DNA from: Bacteroidales bacterium | GTDB taxonomy: Bacteria > Bacteroidota > Bacteroidia > Bacteroidales > P3 | Direction of reading: 5' to 3' | DNA length: 49,153 bases | NCBI GenBank assembly: GCA_017469625.1 | Contig: JAFUGA010000064.1 | Location: 1-49,153 of the forward strand | Part shown: positions 26,912 through 35,970 of the stretch, one piece after another | Layout of the letters: every line of letters begins with the position of its first letter | Numbering within the stretch: position 1 is the first letter of the stretch | Translations under genes and position numbers: made by a program | The notes under the pieces: generated by a model | What the model saw: the letters and a program-made list of their open reading frames with translations, nothing else | Told to the model about the DNA's origin: nothing | Databases searched by the model: none

Positions 26912-29062
26912 ATGAAAAAACAGTATTTCGTTACATTATGTATTTTAGTTATGGTTTTGTGTTGGGTTTCACCCGTTCATTCACAGGCTATAAAAGGAAA
27001 TGGTGTAAATACTTTTCTTGCTAAGAAAACAAAGAAAAGCACCGAAAGTCAGAATGCTTTTCCTGAAAGATTTTGTACTTATACCATAGATGGCAAAGAA
27101 TATATCTCTCTTATACTTAGAGTAAAGCCAGAAAGCAATCTAAGTTTTCTAAACAAATATGATGCTTTTGTGGGTTCACGTCAAGGTAGAATAGTTACAC
27201 TAAGGCTAAACACTCAAGAGTTGGAACAACTTTGCCAAGAGAAAGATATTTTGGAAATAGAAACATCAAGAAAAGTGGCTACACCTTTGCTAAACAGTGC
27301 TTTGTCAGATATGAAAGCATACGATGTTCAACAAGGTTTTAACCTATTGCAAAGTTATACGGGTAGAGACGTTTTGATAGGTATAGCCGATTGGGGAATA
27401 GACTACACCCACCCTACTCTTTATGATACTTTGATGCAGGAGTATAGAGTTTTGGCAGCGTGGGACCAATTTCGTAACGGAGGACCTGCACCAGAAGGTT
27501 TTTCTTATGGTACTCTTATAGAGGGAAAAGACAATCTTTTGTCTGCACAATGCGACACATCTAATATATATGACAGTGCTTACCACGCTACTCACGTTGC
27601 TGGTATAACAGGCGGAGGTGGAGCAGGCACAGACTATAGAGGATTGGCTATAGACTCTAAATGGTTGTTCTGTTCTTGGCTTTTGGACGAGGCCTCTGCT
27701 ATGGACTGTTATTCTTGGATGCGTAACGTTGCCAAACAGATGAACAAACGTATAGTTATAAACAACTCTTGGGGTGTTTATATCTTTGGATATATGGACG
27801 GAAGTTCTATGTTAGATGAGTTTATAAACGATATGTCCGATAATGATAGTGTTGTTTTTGTTGTTTCAGCTGGAAACAATGGCAACACACCTTTCCATAT
27901 AAAAGCAGACTTTTCTCAAATAGATACCGCAAGAAGTGAAGTTCTCTTTGGAAATAAAAGTGTAAGTGAACACTATTGGGGAGAAACTATTACTATACAA
28001 GGAGAAAACAACACAAACTTCTCTTCTTGTTTAGAGATATTCAACGCTTCTTGGCAGAAAGTCTATCAGACACCTTGGATAGACTGTAGCGGAAACGTTA
28101 TAGAAGAAACCGTGCAGGCTTTATCTGAAAGCAATACTGTGACTTATAGGGCTTCTTCTCGTTATCCTGTAGACAATAGGTCTTTGGTTGATTGGGAGGT
28201 TGCTGTTACCCACCCTAATGACTGTCATGTTGTCCTTATAATAAAAGCAGACGAAGGCACAGTACACGCTTGGAATGTGGCTTGTCTGACAAAAGCCATA
28301 GGCAATTGGGGTTACGGGTTCAAATCTATAAGTAGCGATTATTTACAGGGCGATGATGCATACGGAGTAAGCGAACCCGGACTTGCAGAAAAAGTTATAA
28401 CAGTAGCAGCCTACAGATACAAACGCAACGTTTGGACTCCTGCTATTGCAAGTTTTTCTTCTCGCGGTCCTAATATGACAGAGTATTACAAACCGGAGAT
28501 AGCCGCTCCTGGTCAAGGAATAATCTCTTCTGTTTCTTCATTCTCTGCAGACTCTCCTACATCAAACAATATTGTAACTTTTGAGGGTAGAGATTATATG
28601 TTCTCTCCTTTGTCTGGTACTTCTATGTCTGGTCCTATGATTACAGGAACAGTCGCTCTTATGTTGGAAGCCAACCCTAACCTTTCACCAGAGGAGATAA
28701 AAACTATATTGATACAGACTGCAAAAACAGATAGTTATACAGGTGAATGTCCAAACTACACTTGGGGTTATGGAAAAGTAGATGTTTATAACGCTGTAAA
28801 GAAAGCAGAAGAAAAAGTAGGTCTTTCTTCATTGGAACAAAACGAAATAAACGTCTATCCTATACCTGCAGAAGATATTATTTACATAAAAACAGATGAA
28901 AAAATAGAAAGAATAGGTGTTTTGGATATGTTGGGACGTGAAAGATTGGTAACAAATTCTGCAAATAACGAAGTAAATATATCTTCCTTAGAAAAAGGAG
29001 TTTATATACTGAATGTGAGCGAAAACGGAGTAAATAAAAAAGTAAAATTTATAAAAAAATAA
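26912..29062 (+). CDS. T9SS-exported subtilisin-like serine protease (S8)
   Basis: A 716-residue protein. It has a signal peptide (about 1-25), then an I9-like or unassigned pro-region. The S8 catalytic domain has D160 in GIADWGIDYTHP, H225 in HATHVAGITGGGG and S571 in SGTSMSGPM. An insertion of roughly 150 residues lies between the histidine and serine regions. The C-terminal 70 or so residues form a T9SS sorting domain: NVYPIPAEDIIYI, GVLDMLGRE, EKGVYILNV and KFIKK. All three catalytic residues are present, so an active secreted or surface protease is expected. Confidence 0.93.
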   Translation: MKKQYFVTLCILVMVLCWVSPVHSQAIKGNGVNTFLAKKTKKSTESQNAFPERFCTYTIDGKEYISLILRVKPESNLSFLNKYDAFVGSRQGRIVTLRLNTQELEQLCQEKDILEIETSRKVATPLLNSALSDMKAYDVQQGFNLLQSYTGRDVLIGIADWGIDYTHPTLYDTLMQEYRVLAAWDQFRNGGPAPEGFSYGTLIEGKDNLLSAQCDTSNIYDSAYHATHVAGITGGGGAGTDYRGLAIDSKWLFCSWLLDEASAMDCYSWMRNVAKQMNKRIVINNSWGVYIFGYMDGSSMLDEFINDMSDNDSVVFVVSAGNNGNTPFHIKADFSQIDTARSEVLFGNKSVSEHYWGETITIQGENNTNFSSCLEIFNASWQKVYQTPWIDCSGNVIEETVQALSESNTVTYRASSRYPVDNRSLVDWEVAVTHPNDCHVVLIIKADEGTVHAWNVACLTKAIGNWGYGFKSISSDYLQGDDAYGVSEPGLAEKVITVAAYRYKRNVWTPAIASFSSRGPNMTEYYKPEIAAPGQGIISSVSSFSADSPTSNNIVTFEGRDYMFSPLSGTSMSGPMITGTVALMLEANPNLSPEEIKTILIQTAKTDSYTGECPNYTWGYGKVDVYNAVKKAEEKVGLSSLEQNEINVYPIPAEDIIYIKTDEKIERIGVLDMLGRERLVTNSANNEVNISSLEKGVYILNVSENGVNKKVKFIKK

Positions 29063-29147
29063 AATTATTTTACAATTTGTTTCGCAATAGAGAAAAAAAA
29101 TTGTAATTTTGAAACTTCAAATTATTAACATATAAAAGAAAAATAAA

Positions 29148-29528
29148 ATGAACATTCCACAGAATTTAAAGTACTCTGAAGACCATGAATGGTTGAGAAT
29201 AGAAGGTGATGAAGCATACATAGGAATTAGCGATTATGCTCAACACGAATTAGGTGATATAGTTTATGTTGATGTTGATACTGAAGGAGAAGAAGTAGCC
29301 GCTGGTGAAGTTTTCGGTTCAATAGAAGCAGTAAAAACAGTTTCAGACCTACTTATGCCTGTTTCTGGAACAGTATTGAAAGTTAATGCAGCATTGGAAG
29401 ATAACGCTGCTGCTATAAACAGCGACCCATACGGCGAAGGCTGGATTATAAAGATAAAAGTTTCAGACCCTTCAGAAGCAGACAAACTTATGGATGCTGC
29501 TACATATACTAAACACCTTGGTTTATAA
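29148..29528 (+). CDS. gcvH: Glycine cleavage system H protein
   Basis: A 126-residue protein carrying the lipoyl arm that shuttles the aminomethyl group between the P, T and L proteins of glycine cleavage. The lipoylated lysine is K63 in GSIEAVKTVSDL. The HEWLRIEGDEAYIGISDYAQ start and the ALEDNAAAINSDPYGEGWI end are typical. Normal length. The P, T and L genes are not in this window. A -7 box (TAATTTTG, 29104-29111) precedes it. Confidence 0.96.
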   Translation: MNIPQNLKYSEDHEWLRIEGDEAYIGISDYAQHELGDIVYVDVDTEGEEVAAGEVFGSIEAVKTVSDLLMPVSGTVLKVNAALEDNAAAINSDPYGEGWIIKIKVSDPSEADKLMDAATYTKHLGL

Positions 29529-29541
29529 TAAAGTAAAAAAG

Positions 29542-29988
29542 ATGTTTCAACAGGGAAAAGATTCTTATCTTTTTCCTGTTGTTTTTAAATATCTACTATT
29601 GTTTTGGACGGTAGTAGTATTTGTGCTTTTGCTTTTACCACAAAGTTCTTTTGCACACGCTCCACGTTTTCCCTTCCTTGCTTTCCTTAGGTGGAAACAC
29701 ATGGATAAGGTTGTTCATTTTATAATGTTTTTTATTGAAAGTTGGCTGTTGTTTCGCCATTTAGAGTTCTCTAAAAAGTTCTCTCTAAAAAAACTATCCT
29801 TTATTACTATATTATCTATATTCAGTTTAGGACTCTTTACCGAGGTTTTACAAGAGATTACTTACAACACCGCCAAAAGAAACTTCTCTTTGGCAGACCT
29901 TTTCTTTGATACCCTCGCCTCTATCTGCGTTGTTATCATAATAAATCAGCTTTATAAAAGAAAAAAGAAGACAAACTTGCTCTTATAA
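29542..29988 (+). CDS. VanZ-family membrane protein
   Basis: A 148-residue protein with four hydrophobic segments and the VanZ signature: WKHMDKVVHFIMFFIESWL, then GLFTEVLQEITYN, then RNFSLADLFFDTLA. A longer frame would overlap gcvH; starting at 29542 leaves 13 nt after the gcvH stop, so the two are probably cotranscribed, as is common in Bacteroidota. VanZ homologues can lower teicoplanin sensitivity in Gram-positives; in this context the role is unknown. Confidence 0.8.
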   Translation: MFQQGKDSYLFPVVFKYLLLFWTVVVFVLLLLPQSSFAHAPRFPFLAFLRWKHMDKVVHFIMFFIESWLLFRHLEFSKKFSLKKLSFITILSIFSLGLFTEVLQEITYNTAKRNFSLADLFFDTLASICVVIIINQLYKRKKKTNLLL

Positions 29989-30042
29989 GCAATTTATAAA
30001 AAATATTATTTTAAATAATTATCATTTTTTTACCAATTTTAT

Positions 30043-30073
30043 TTGCCAATTATAATAATTGTTTATATCTTTG
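30043..30073 (+). promoter_or_regulatory. Promoter of the first HigBA pair, with palindrome in the spacer
   Basis: TTG at 30043-30045, 20 nt spacer, TATCTTTG at 30066-30073. The spacer holds the perfect palindrome CAATTATAATAATTG (30047-30061). Its place between the two promoter boxes is where an antitoxin would bind to repress its own operon. Confidence 0.6.
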
Positions 30074-30095
30074 CAAAATAAATGACAATGGATAT

Positions 30096-30422
30096 ATGAT
30101 TGTAATTTTTAAAGATATAGATTTGGAAGAACTTTTGAAGACAGGCAAGAGTAAAAAGTATAAAAATATTTCAAGAAATAAACAATTATTAGATAAACTC
30201 AATAAATTATATAAATTATTTATAAACTCTAAATGTATAGAAGATATTGCTATTTACAGTTACCTGCATTACGAAAAGTTAAAACATAATTTGACGGGAA
30301 TTTCTTCTGTACGTCCTTTTGGTAATCAAAGAGTAGAAAGATTACTATTTATTGAAAAAGATGATACAATAACGATAGAGATTTTAGAATTAGATAATAC
30401 TCACTATGGAAACAAAAAATAA
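30096..30422 (+). CDS. higB: HigB-like toxin of a type II toxin-antitoxin system
   Basis: A 108-residue protein of the RelE/HigB-like group seen in Bacteroidota: it starts MIVIFKDIDLEELL and ends with SYLHYEKLKH, VRPFGNQRVERLLF and NTHYGNKK. Such toxins usually cleave mRNA on the ribosome. The last 17 nt overlap the antitoxin gene. It is homologous to the protein at 42141-42467, which has the same length and the same overlap. Confidence 0.85.
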   Translation: MIVIFKDIDLEELLKTGKSKKYKNISRNKQLLDKLNKLYKLFINSKCIEDIAIYSYLHYEKLKHNLTGISSVRPFGNQRVERLLFIEKDDTITIEILELDNTHYGNKK

Positions 30423-30834
30423 CAACGGTTTCACTCCGTTTAAAGCAGCACACCCAGGCGGTATATTGGCAATGGAACTTGAGGAAAGAGGTATTTCTCA
30501 AAAAGATTTTGCAAAACAAATAGGAATGTTTCCCTCAAATCTTAACCGTATAATAAAGGAAAAAGCCCCTATTACTGAAGCAATAGCCGAAAAATTGGAA
30601 CAAGCATTGGGAACCAAGGCTTATTTGTGGATTGCCATGCAAAAAGATTATGAACGAGATTCATATCTTATTGCACGTAGCACAAAGAAAAAAGAAACTA
30701 CACCTCAAAATAGCATGAATATACAATTATCTTATATAGAGAATTTAACAAATGCTTTAAACCGTTTGTCAGACCAGATAGAAGTGTTGATTGCACAAAA
30801 TCAAAACAATTCAAAACAAACATTAGTACATTAA
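30406..30834 (+). CDS. higA: HigA-like antitoxin
   Basis: A 142-residue protein with an XRE helix-turn-helix: HPGGILAMELEERGISQKDFAKQ, then PSNLNRIIKEKAPITEAIAEKL (about residues 18-70). The C-terminal part is polar and probably folds on binding the toxin. It would neutralise HigB and repress the promoter upstream. The start codon lies inside the toxin gene (17-nt overlap). Confidence 0.87.
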   Translation: METKNNNGFTPFKAAHPGGILAMELEERGISQKDFAKQIGMFPSNLNRIIKEKAPITEAIAEKLEQALGTKAYLWIAMQKDYERDSYLIARSTKKKETTPQNSMNIQLSYIENLTNALNRLSDQIEVLIAQNQNNSKQTLVH

Positions 30835-30860
30835 AATACACAAATAAAAATTTTAACACT

Positions 30861-31295
30861 ATGATACAAAAAGTAGAAACAAAAATGGAACGTTTTTCCA
30901 TTTCAAAGGATAAAGAAAAAATAGAACAAATCGTTAATAGTTTTATATGCGACCAAGGAGATTTTTCTTTTATGGGAAAAGAAGATTTTGAGCCTGTTTT
31001 GAAAGGTGAAGAATTGGTGTATGCAAAAATATCTTGCTCTTCTGACTCAAGAGAAGATTTATTGCAAGAGATATACGAGAAGATAATGGATTTGAGAATT
31101 GCAGACAATCAAACCTGCATTTTGAAAATAATTACACCAGAAGACAATCCCCTTCTTACAGAAGAAGTTGATGATATACACGCTACTGTTATGGGAGAAG
31201 AGGAAACAAATGACCTTATTTTTAGTTACGTTACAGATAACGACTTAGGTTTTGATTTATCTGTAGAATTAGTCTTTAACAAAACAATAGAGTAA
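30861..31295 (+). CDS. Small acidic protein of unknown function, third gene of the HigBA locus
   Basis: A 144-residue, clearly acidic, soluble protein, 26 nt downstream of higA. I do not recognise a family. Notable segments are FSISKDKEKIEQIVNSFIC and LIFSYVTDNDLGFDLSVELV near the end. The second HigBA pair in this window has no such companion. It may be an accessory or an unrelated passenger. Confidence 0.55.
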   Translation: MIQKVETKMERFSISKDKEKIEQIVNSFICDQGDFSFMGKEDFEPVLKGEELVYAKISCSSDSREDLLQEIYEKIMDLRIADNQTCILKIITPEDNPLLTEEVDDIHATVMGEEETNDLIFSYVTDNDLGFDLSVELVFNKTIE

Positions 31296-31438
31296 AAAAG
31301 ATTTTACTTCTTAAAACAAAATGTTATAATATAATAAGGTATAATTATAGGTTTTTGTTCTTATCAATTTATATTAAAAACGCTTGCTATGGAACAAGAA
31401 ATTAAGTTTATTATTATGAATATATAAAAATTTCTTTC

Positions 31439-31446
31439 TAACTTTG
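31439..31446 (+). promoter_or_regulatory. Putative -7 box of nifJ
   Basis: TAACTTTG, 60 nt before the start codon. The -33 region is poor. Confidence 0.45.
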
Positions 31447-31506
31447 CAAGTTGAAATCATTTTTTACTGAATTTTATAAGTAAGTAACAATTATAATCAT
31501 ATTAAA

Positions 31507-34500
31507 ATGGCAAAAGAAAAAAAATTCTTAACATGTGATGGTAACCAAGCGGCTGCTCATGTTGCGTATATGTTTAGTGAATGTGCTGCAATCTATCCTA
31601 TCACACCTTCTTCTCCTATGGCCGAATATGTAGATGAATGGTCAGCAAATGGAAGAAAAAACTTATTCAATGAAACTGTTAAATTGGTAGAAATGCAATC
31701 TGAAGCCGGTGCTGCAGGTGCTGTTCACGGTTCTTTGCAAGCAGGTGCTTTGACAAGTACTTTTACTGCTTCTCAAGGATTGTTATTGATGATACCAAAC
31801 ATGTATAAAATAGCAGGTGAAATGCTTCCAGGTGTATTTCACGTTACTGCAAGAACCATCGCTTCTCACGCTTTGAGTATATTCGGTGACCATAGCGATG
31901 TTTATGCTTGTCGTCAGACAGGTTTTGCTATGCTTTCTTCTGCTTCAGTTCAAGAGGCTATGGATTTGGCTGGCGTTGCTCATCTTTCAGCAATAAGAGG
32001 TAGAATACCTTTCTTGCATTTCTTTGACGGATTTAGAACTTCTCACGAAATACAAAAAATAGAGGCTCTAAGCAATGAAGATATGATGCCTTTGGTTGAT
32101 TGGGAAGCAATAAAGAGATACAAAGACAATGCTCTAAACCCAGAACACCCTGTAACAAGAGGAACTGCTCAAAACCCAGATGTTTTCTTCCAAGCAAGAG
32201 AAGCAATAAACCCATTCTACGATGCTATACCTGATATAGTAAATGAGTATATGCAAAAAGTAGGAGAAATAACAGGAAGAACACATAAACCTTTTGAATA
32301 TTACGGAGACCCAGAGGCAGAAAATATTATTGTTGCTATGGGTTCTGTTTGCGATACTATAAAAGAGACTATAGATTACCTTGCTAAAAAAGGTGAAAAA
32401 CTTGGTTTGATAACTGTACATCTATATCGTCCTTTCTCTGCAAAATATTTCTTCAACGTATTACCAAAGAGTGTAAAGAGAATTTGCGTTCTTGACCGTA
32501 CAAAAGAATGTGGTGCTCACGGAGAACCATTGTATTTAGACGTTGTAGAAATGTTTAACTCTTGCAACGAAAGACCTATGATTATAGGTGGACGTTACGG
32601 ATTGAGTTCAAAAGATACTACTCCTGCACAAATGATAGCAGTATTTGAGAATTTGAAATCATCTGAACCAAAGAACCAATTTACAGTTGGTATAGTAGAT
32701 GACGTAACTAAACTTTCTCTAACTGTAGGTGAAGAAATATCTATGGCTACTACTGGAACTTTTGAAGCAAAATTCTATGGACTTGGTGCAGACGGTACAG
32801 TAGGTGCAAACAAAAACTCTATTAAGATTATAGGAAACAACACTAACAAATATTGTCAGGCTTATTTCTCATACGATAGTAAGAAATCTGGTGGTTTTAC
32901 TTGTTCTCACCTTCGTTTTGGAGATAATCCTATCCGTTCTCCTTATTTGGTAACAACTCCAGACTTCGTTGCTTGCCATGTATTCTCTTATTTACGTCAA
33001 TATGAAGTATTAAAGGGAATAAAGAAAAACGGAACATTCCTTTTGAACTCTATGTACGATGCAGAACAGACAGTAAAACATCTTCCTGTAAAGGTTAAGA
33101 AGATACTTGCTACAAACGACATCAACTTCTATATAATAAACGCTACAAAGATAGCAGAAGAGATAGGTCTTGGAAATAGAACTAATACTATACTTCAAAG
33201 TGCTTTCTTTAAGATTGCAAACGTTATTCCTTACGAACTTGCAGTTGAAAAGATGAAAGAAGCCATCGTTAAATCTTACGGAAAGAAAGGTGAAAACATA
33301 GTAAATATGAACTATGCTGCTGTTGACCGTGGAGGCGATGTTGTAAAAGTTGAAGTAAAGAAAGAGTGGTTGAACGAAGACGAATCAAAAGATGCAGTTA
33401 CAAACAACCACCCAGATTTTATAAAGAACGTTGTTGATGTTATCAACGCTCAAGAGGGAGATTCACTTCCTGTTTCTGCTTTCGTAGGAAGAGAAGACGG
33501 TACTTTCCCTGCTGGAACAGCAAAATATGAAAAACGTGGTATTGCTTCTCATGTACCAGAATGGATTCCTGCAAACTGTATTCAATGTAATCAATGTGCA
33601 TTGGTTTGTCCTCATGCTGCAATACGTCCTTTCCTTATCAATGCTGATGAAGAAAAACTATTGCCTGCTGGCACAGAAACTTTGAAAACAACAGGTAAAG
33701 AGTTTGAAGGTCTTCGTTTCAGAATGCAAGTTTCTCCTTTGGATTGTACAGGTTGTGGTAACTGTGCAGATGTTTGTCCTGCAAAGACAAAAGCATTGGA
33801 AATGAAACCACTTAAAGAAGACAATGCAGACAAAGAACGTTGGAACATAATATCTGAACAAGTTACAAACAAATCTAACCTTACAGATATAACAAAGAAC
33901 ATTAAGAACTCTCAATTTGCACAACCTTTGTTTGAGTTCTCTGGTGCTTGTGCTGGTTGTGGAGAAACTCCTTACGTTAAATTGGTTTCTCAATTGTTCG
34001 GTTCAAGAATGATGGTTGCTAATGCAACAGGTTGTTCTTCTATCTACTCTGCTTCTTGCCCTTCTATGCCTTACACAAAAGATGCAAATGGAAGAGGACC
34101 TGCTTGGGCAAACTCTTTGTTTGAAGACTTTGCAGAATTTGGTCTTGGTATGGCAACTGCTACTCGCAAGATGAGAGATAGAGTTGAGGACCTTATGCGT
34201 AAAGGTTTGGAATGCGAAAAATGCTCTCAAAAAGAGAAAGCATTATTCCAAAAATGGATAGATAACCGTGAAGATGCTAAAGCAACAGAAGAAGTTTATA
34301 ATGAACTTGTTCCTATGTTGCAACAATGCGGTTGCGATATTTGTTCTCGTATCTATGAAAACCGTCAATTTATCATCAAGAAATCTCAATGGATAATTGC
34401 TGGTGATGGTGCTGCATACGATATAGGTTACGGTGGTTTAGACCATGTTATAGCAAGTGGAGAAAACGTAAACATACTTGTAGTAGATACAGAAGTTTAT

Positions 34501-35043
34501 TCTAATACCGGTGGTCAAGCTTCAAAAGCTACTCCTGTAGGGGCAATAGCAAAATTTGCTGCATCGGGCAAACGTGTTAAGAAGAAAGACCTTGGTATGA
34601 TAGCAACAACTTATGGTTATGTTTATGTTGCACAAGTATCTATAGGTGCTAATCCTGCACAATACATCAAGGCTTTACGTGAGGCTGAGGCTTACAATGG
34701 ACCTTCTCTAATCATTGCTTATGCTCCTTGTATCAACCATGGAATAAAAGCAGGTATGGGAAAAACTCAAGCAGAACAAAAGAAAGCAGTTGAATGTGGA
34801 TATTGGCATCTTTGGAGATATAACCCACAACTTGCAGAACAAGGACAAAATCCATTCTCTTTGGATTCAGCAGAACCTGATTGGAGCAAATTCCAAGCAT
34901 TCATTGACGGCGAAGTTCGTTACAATTCTTTGAAAAAAGCTTTCCCAGAAGAAGCTGCAGAATTGTTCAAAGCAGCAGAAACAAATGCTAAATGGCGTTA
35001 CAATTCATACAAACGTATGGCTTCAATGAATTGGGGTGAATAA
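31507..35043 (+). CDS. nifJ: Pyruvate:ferredoxin (flavodoxin) oxidoreductase
   Basis: A 1178-residue single-chain enzyme that oxidises pyruvate with CoA to acetyl-CoA and CO2, passing electrons to ferredoxin. Seen in order: the pyrimidine-binding domain (YPITPSSPMAEYVDEW), the gamma-like domain (near residues 420-600), the ferredoxin domain with two 4Fe-4S motifs CIQCNQCALVCP and CTGCGNCADVCP (about 697-760), and the thiamine pyrophosphate domain with CAGCGE and GDGAAYDIGYGGLDH. Full length and intact. Its last codons and its terminator are partly duplicated at 37445-37534. Confidence 0.97.
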   Translation: MAKEKKFLTCDGNQAAAHVAYMFSECAAIYPITPSSPMAEYVDEWSANGRKNLFNETVKLVEMQSEAGAAGAVHGSLQAGALTSTFTASQGLLLMIPNMYKIAGEMLPGVFHVTARTIASHALSIFGDHSDVYACRQTGFAMLSSASVQEAMDLAGVAHLSAIRGRIPFLHFFDGFRTSHEIQKIEALSNEDMMPLVDWEAIKRYKDNALNPEHPVTRGTAQNPDVFFQAREAINPFYDAIPDIVNEYMQKVGEITGRTHKPFEYYGDPEAENIIVAMGSVCDTIKETIDYLAKKGEKLGLITVHLYRPFSAKYFFNVLPKSVKRICVLDRTKECGAHGEPLYLDVVEMFNSCNERPMIIGGRYGLSSKDTTPAQMIAVFENLKSSEPKNQFTVGIVDDVTKLSLTVGEEISMATTGTFEAKFYGLGADGTVGANKNSIKIIGNNTNKYCQAYFSYDSKKSGGFTCSHLRFGDNPIRSPYLVTTPDFVACHVFSYLRQYEVLKGIKKNGTFLLNSMYDAEQTVKHLPVKVKKILATNDINFYIINATKIAEEIGLGNRTNTILQSAFFKIANVIPYELAVEKMKEAIVKSYGKKGENIVNMNYAAVDRGGDVVKVEVKKEWLNEDESKDAVTNNHPDFIKNVVDVINAQEGDSLPVSAFVGREDGTFPAGTAKYEKRGIASHVPEWIPANCIQCNQCALVCPHAAIRPFLINADEEKLLPAGTETLKTTGKEFEGLRFRMQVSPLDCTGCGNCADVCPAKTKALEMKPLKEDNADKERWNIISEQVTNKSNLTDITKNIKNSQFAQPLFEFSGACAGCGETPYVKLVSQLFGSRMMVANATGCSSIYSASCPSMPYTKDANGRGPAWANSLFEDFAEFGLGMATATRKMRDRVEDLMRKGLECEKCSQKEKALFQKWIDNREDAKATEEVYNELVPMLQQCGCDICSRIYENRQFIIKKSQWIIAGDGAAYDIGYGGLDHVIASGENVNILVVDTEVYSNTGGQASKATPVGAIAKFAASGKRVKKKDLGMIATTYGYVYVAQVSIGANPAQYIKALREAEAYNGPSLIIAYAPCINHGIKAGMGKTQAEQKKAVECGYWHLWRYNPQLAEQGQNPFSLDSAEPDWSKFQAFIDGEVRYNSLKKAFPEEAAELFKAAETNAKWRYNSYKRMASMNWGE

Positions 35044-35120
35044 TAGATTTCAATCTCATTGATATATAAGAACAGTCCGTTACAATTAAGTAACGGATTG
35101 TTTTTCTGTTAATAAATCTT
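35021..35120. repeat. Direct repeat, copy 1: nifJ 3' end, terminator, endonuclease 3' end
   Basis: This segment aligns with 37445-37534: CTTCAAT, GGTGAATAATA, TTGATATATAA, AACAGTCCGTTACAA, AAGTAACGGA, TGTTTTTC and GTTAATAA occur in the same order in both, separated by small indels. A shorter third match lies at 37800-37828. The copies bracket the RM cassette. Confidence 0.75.
35071..35108. terminator. Shared bidirectional terminator of nifJ and the HinfI-like cassette
   Basis: AACAGTCCGTTAC (35071-35083), loop AATTAA, GTAACGGATTGTT (35090-35102), then a T run. On the minus strand the stem also encodes the last codons of the endonuclease (KQSVT-stop). The same hairpin core recurs at 37484, 41678 and 44384. 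Confidence 0.8.
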
Positions 35121-35970
35121 GTAAATATCCACCTAATGTTCTATATATTTGTCCTTCTTGTTTCTTAAAATAGTCATATAATAACCGTAGCACTTTCTTT
35201 TCGGGAAAAATTATAGGGAATATTTGTTGAATTATATCGTCATTAGTAAATAGTTTTCTATAAATAGTAGGTGATAAATCTTTTATTTCATTAAATACAT
35301 TAGTAGTGTTCTTATCAAAATTTATTTCTGGCATATCTGGTAGTCCATTTTTCCATTGTTCTAAATATAATAAAATTTCATTCCAAATTTTAATATTGAA
35401 ATCTGCTATTTCACTAATAAATAATTGTTCCCCATAGAAAAGATAAGGTATACAACCATAATCATTTTTTAACTTATGCATTTCTTGTAAATAATAATTT
35501 CTATTCTTTGTCAAAGAATCATCAATAAACCACATAATAGGTATTATTTCGAATTCTTTATACTGCAAAGTCAATGCATAGTATTTATTTTCAAAATTAT
35601 TAAATTGTCCAACTTTCTTTGTACTGTCGTGGTCATCTCTTACCTTTTGTTCTATCATATACAACTTATTATCTTTACTGAATAATTGGTCTATATTTAA
35701 CTCTTTATCTTGTAAAAATATCCTCTTTGTATGTAAAGTAAATCCAACTGCTTCAAAATACCGTTCAAATATAAATTCTAATGCATCTCCGAAACGGATT
35801 TCATGAGATTGAGTAATATTCTGAATTAACTTTGTCTTCGGTTTTGTCGGACGAAACAATCCTGTGTATCTTTCTGAATTTTCAGCAATTTTTTTTATCA
35901 AATCACTGTAACTATCTTCAAATAATTTACTATTTAAACAGTATTTAAAATATTCATAATCCAATATCAT
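35086..35970 (-). CDS. Type II restriction endonuclease, probably HinfI-like (GANTC)
   Basis: A 294-residue protein without signal peptide or membrane helix, encoded directly downstream of a HinfI-type methylase with a 4-nt overlap (ATGA). A plausible PD-(D/E)xK core lies near residues 85-135: FGDALEFIFERYF, then NIDQLFSKDNKLYMIEQKVRDDHDST, where D/E and the ExK triad (EQK) can be seen. Specificity is inferred from the partner methylase. The C-terminus KQSVT is encoded by a terminator hairpin. Confidence 0.75.
   Translation of the reverse strand: MILDYEYFKYCLNSKLFEDSYSDLIKKIAENSERYTGLFRPTKPKTKLIQNITQSHEIRFGDALEFIFERYFEAVGFTLHTKRIFLQDKELNIDQLFSKDNKLYMIEQKVRDDHDSTKKVGQFNNFENKYYALTLQYKEFEIIPIMWFIDDSLTKNRNYYLQEMHKLKNDYGCIPYLFYGEQLFISEIADFNIKIWNEILLYLEQWKNGLPDMPEINFDKNTTNVFNEIKDLSPTIYRKLFTNDDIIQQIFPIIFPEKKVLRLLYDYFKKQEGQIYRTLGGYLQDLLTEKQSVT

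Noticed and set aside
33612-33993. Minus-strand open frames of about 100 codons inside nifJ
   Set aside because: They lie antisense to a well-conserved enzyme gene and show composition expected of the reverse strand.
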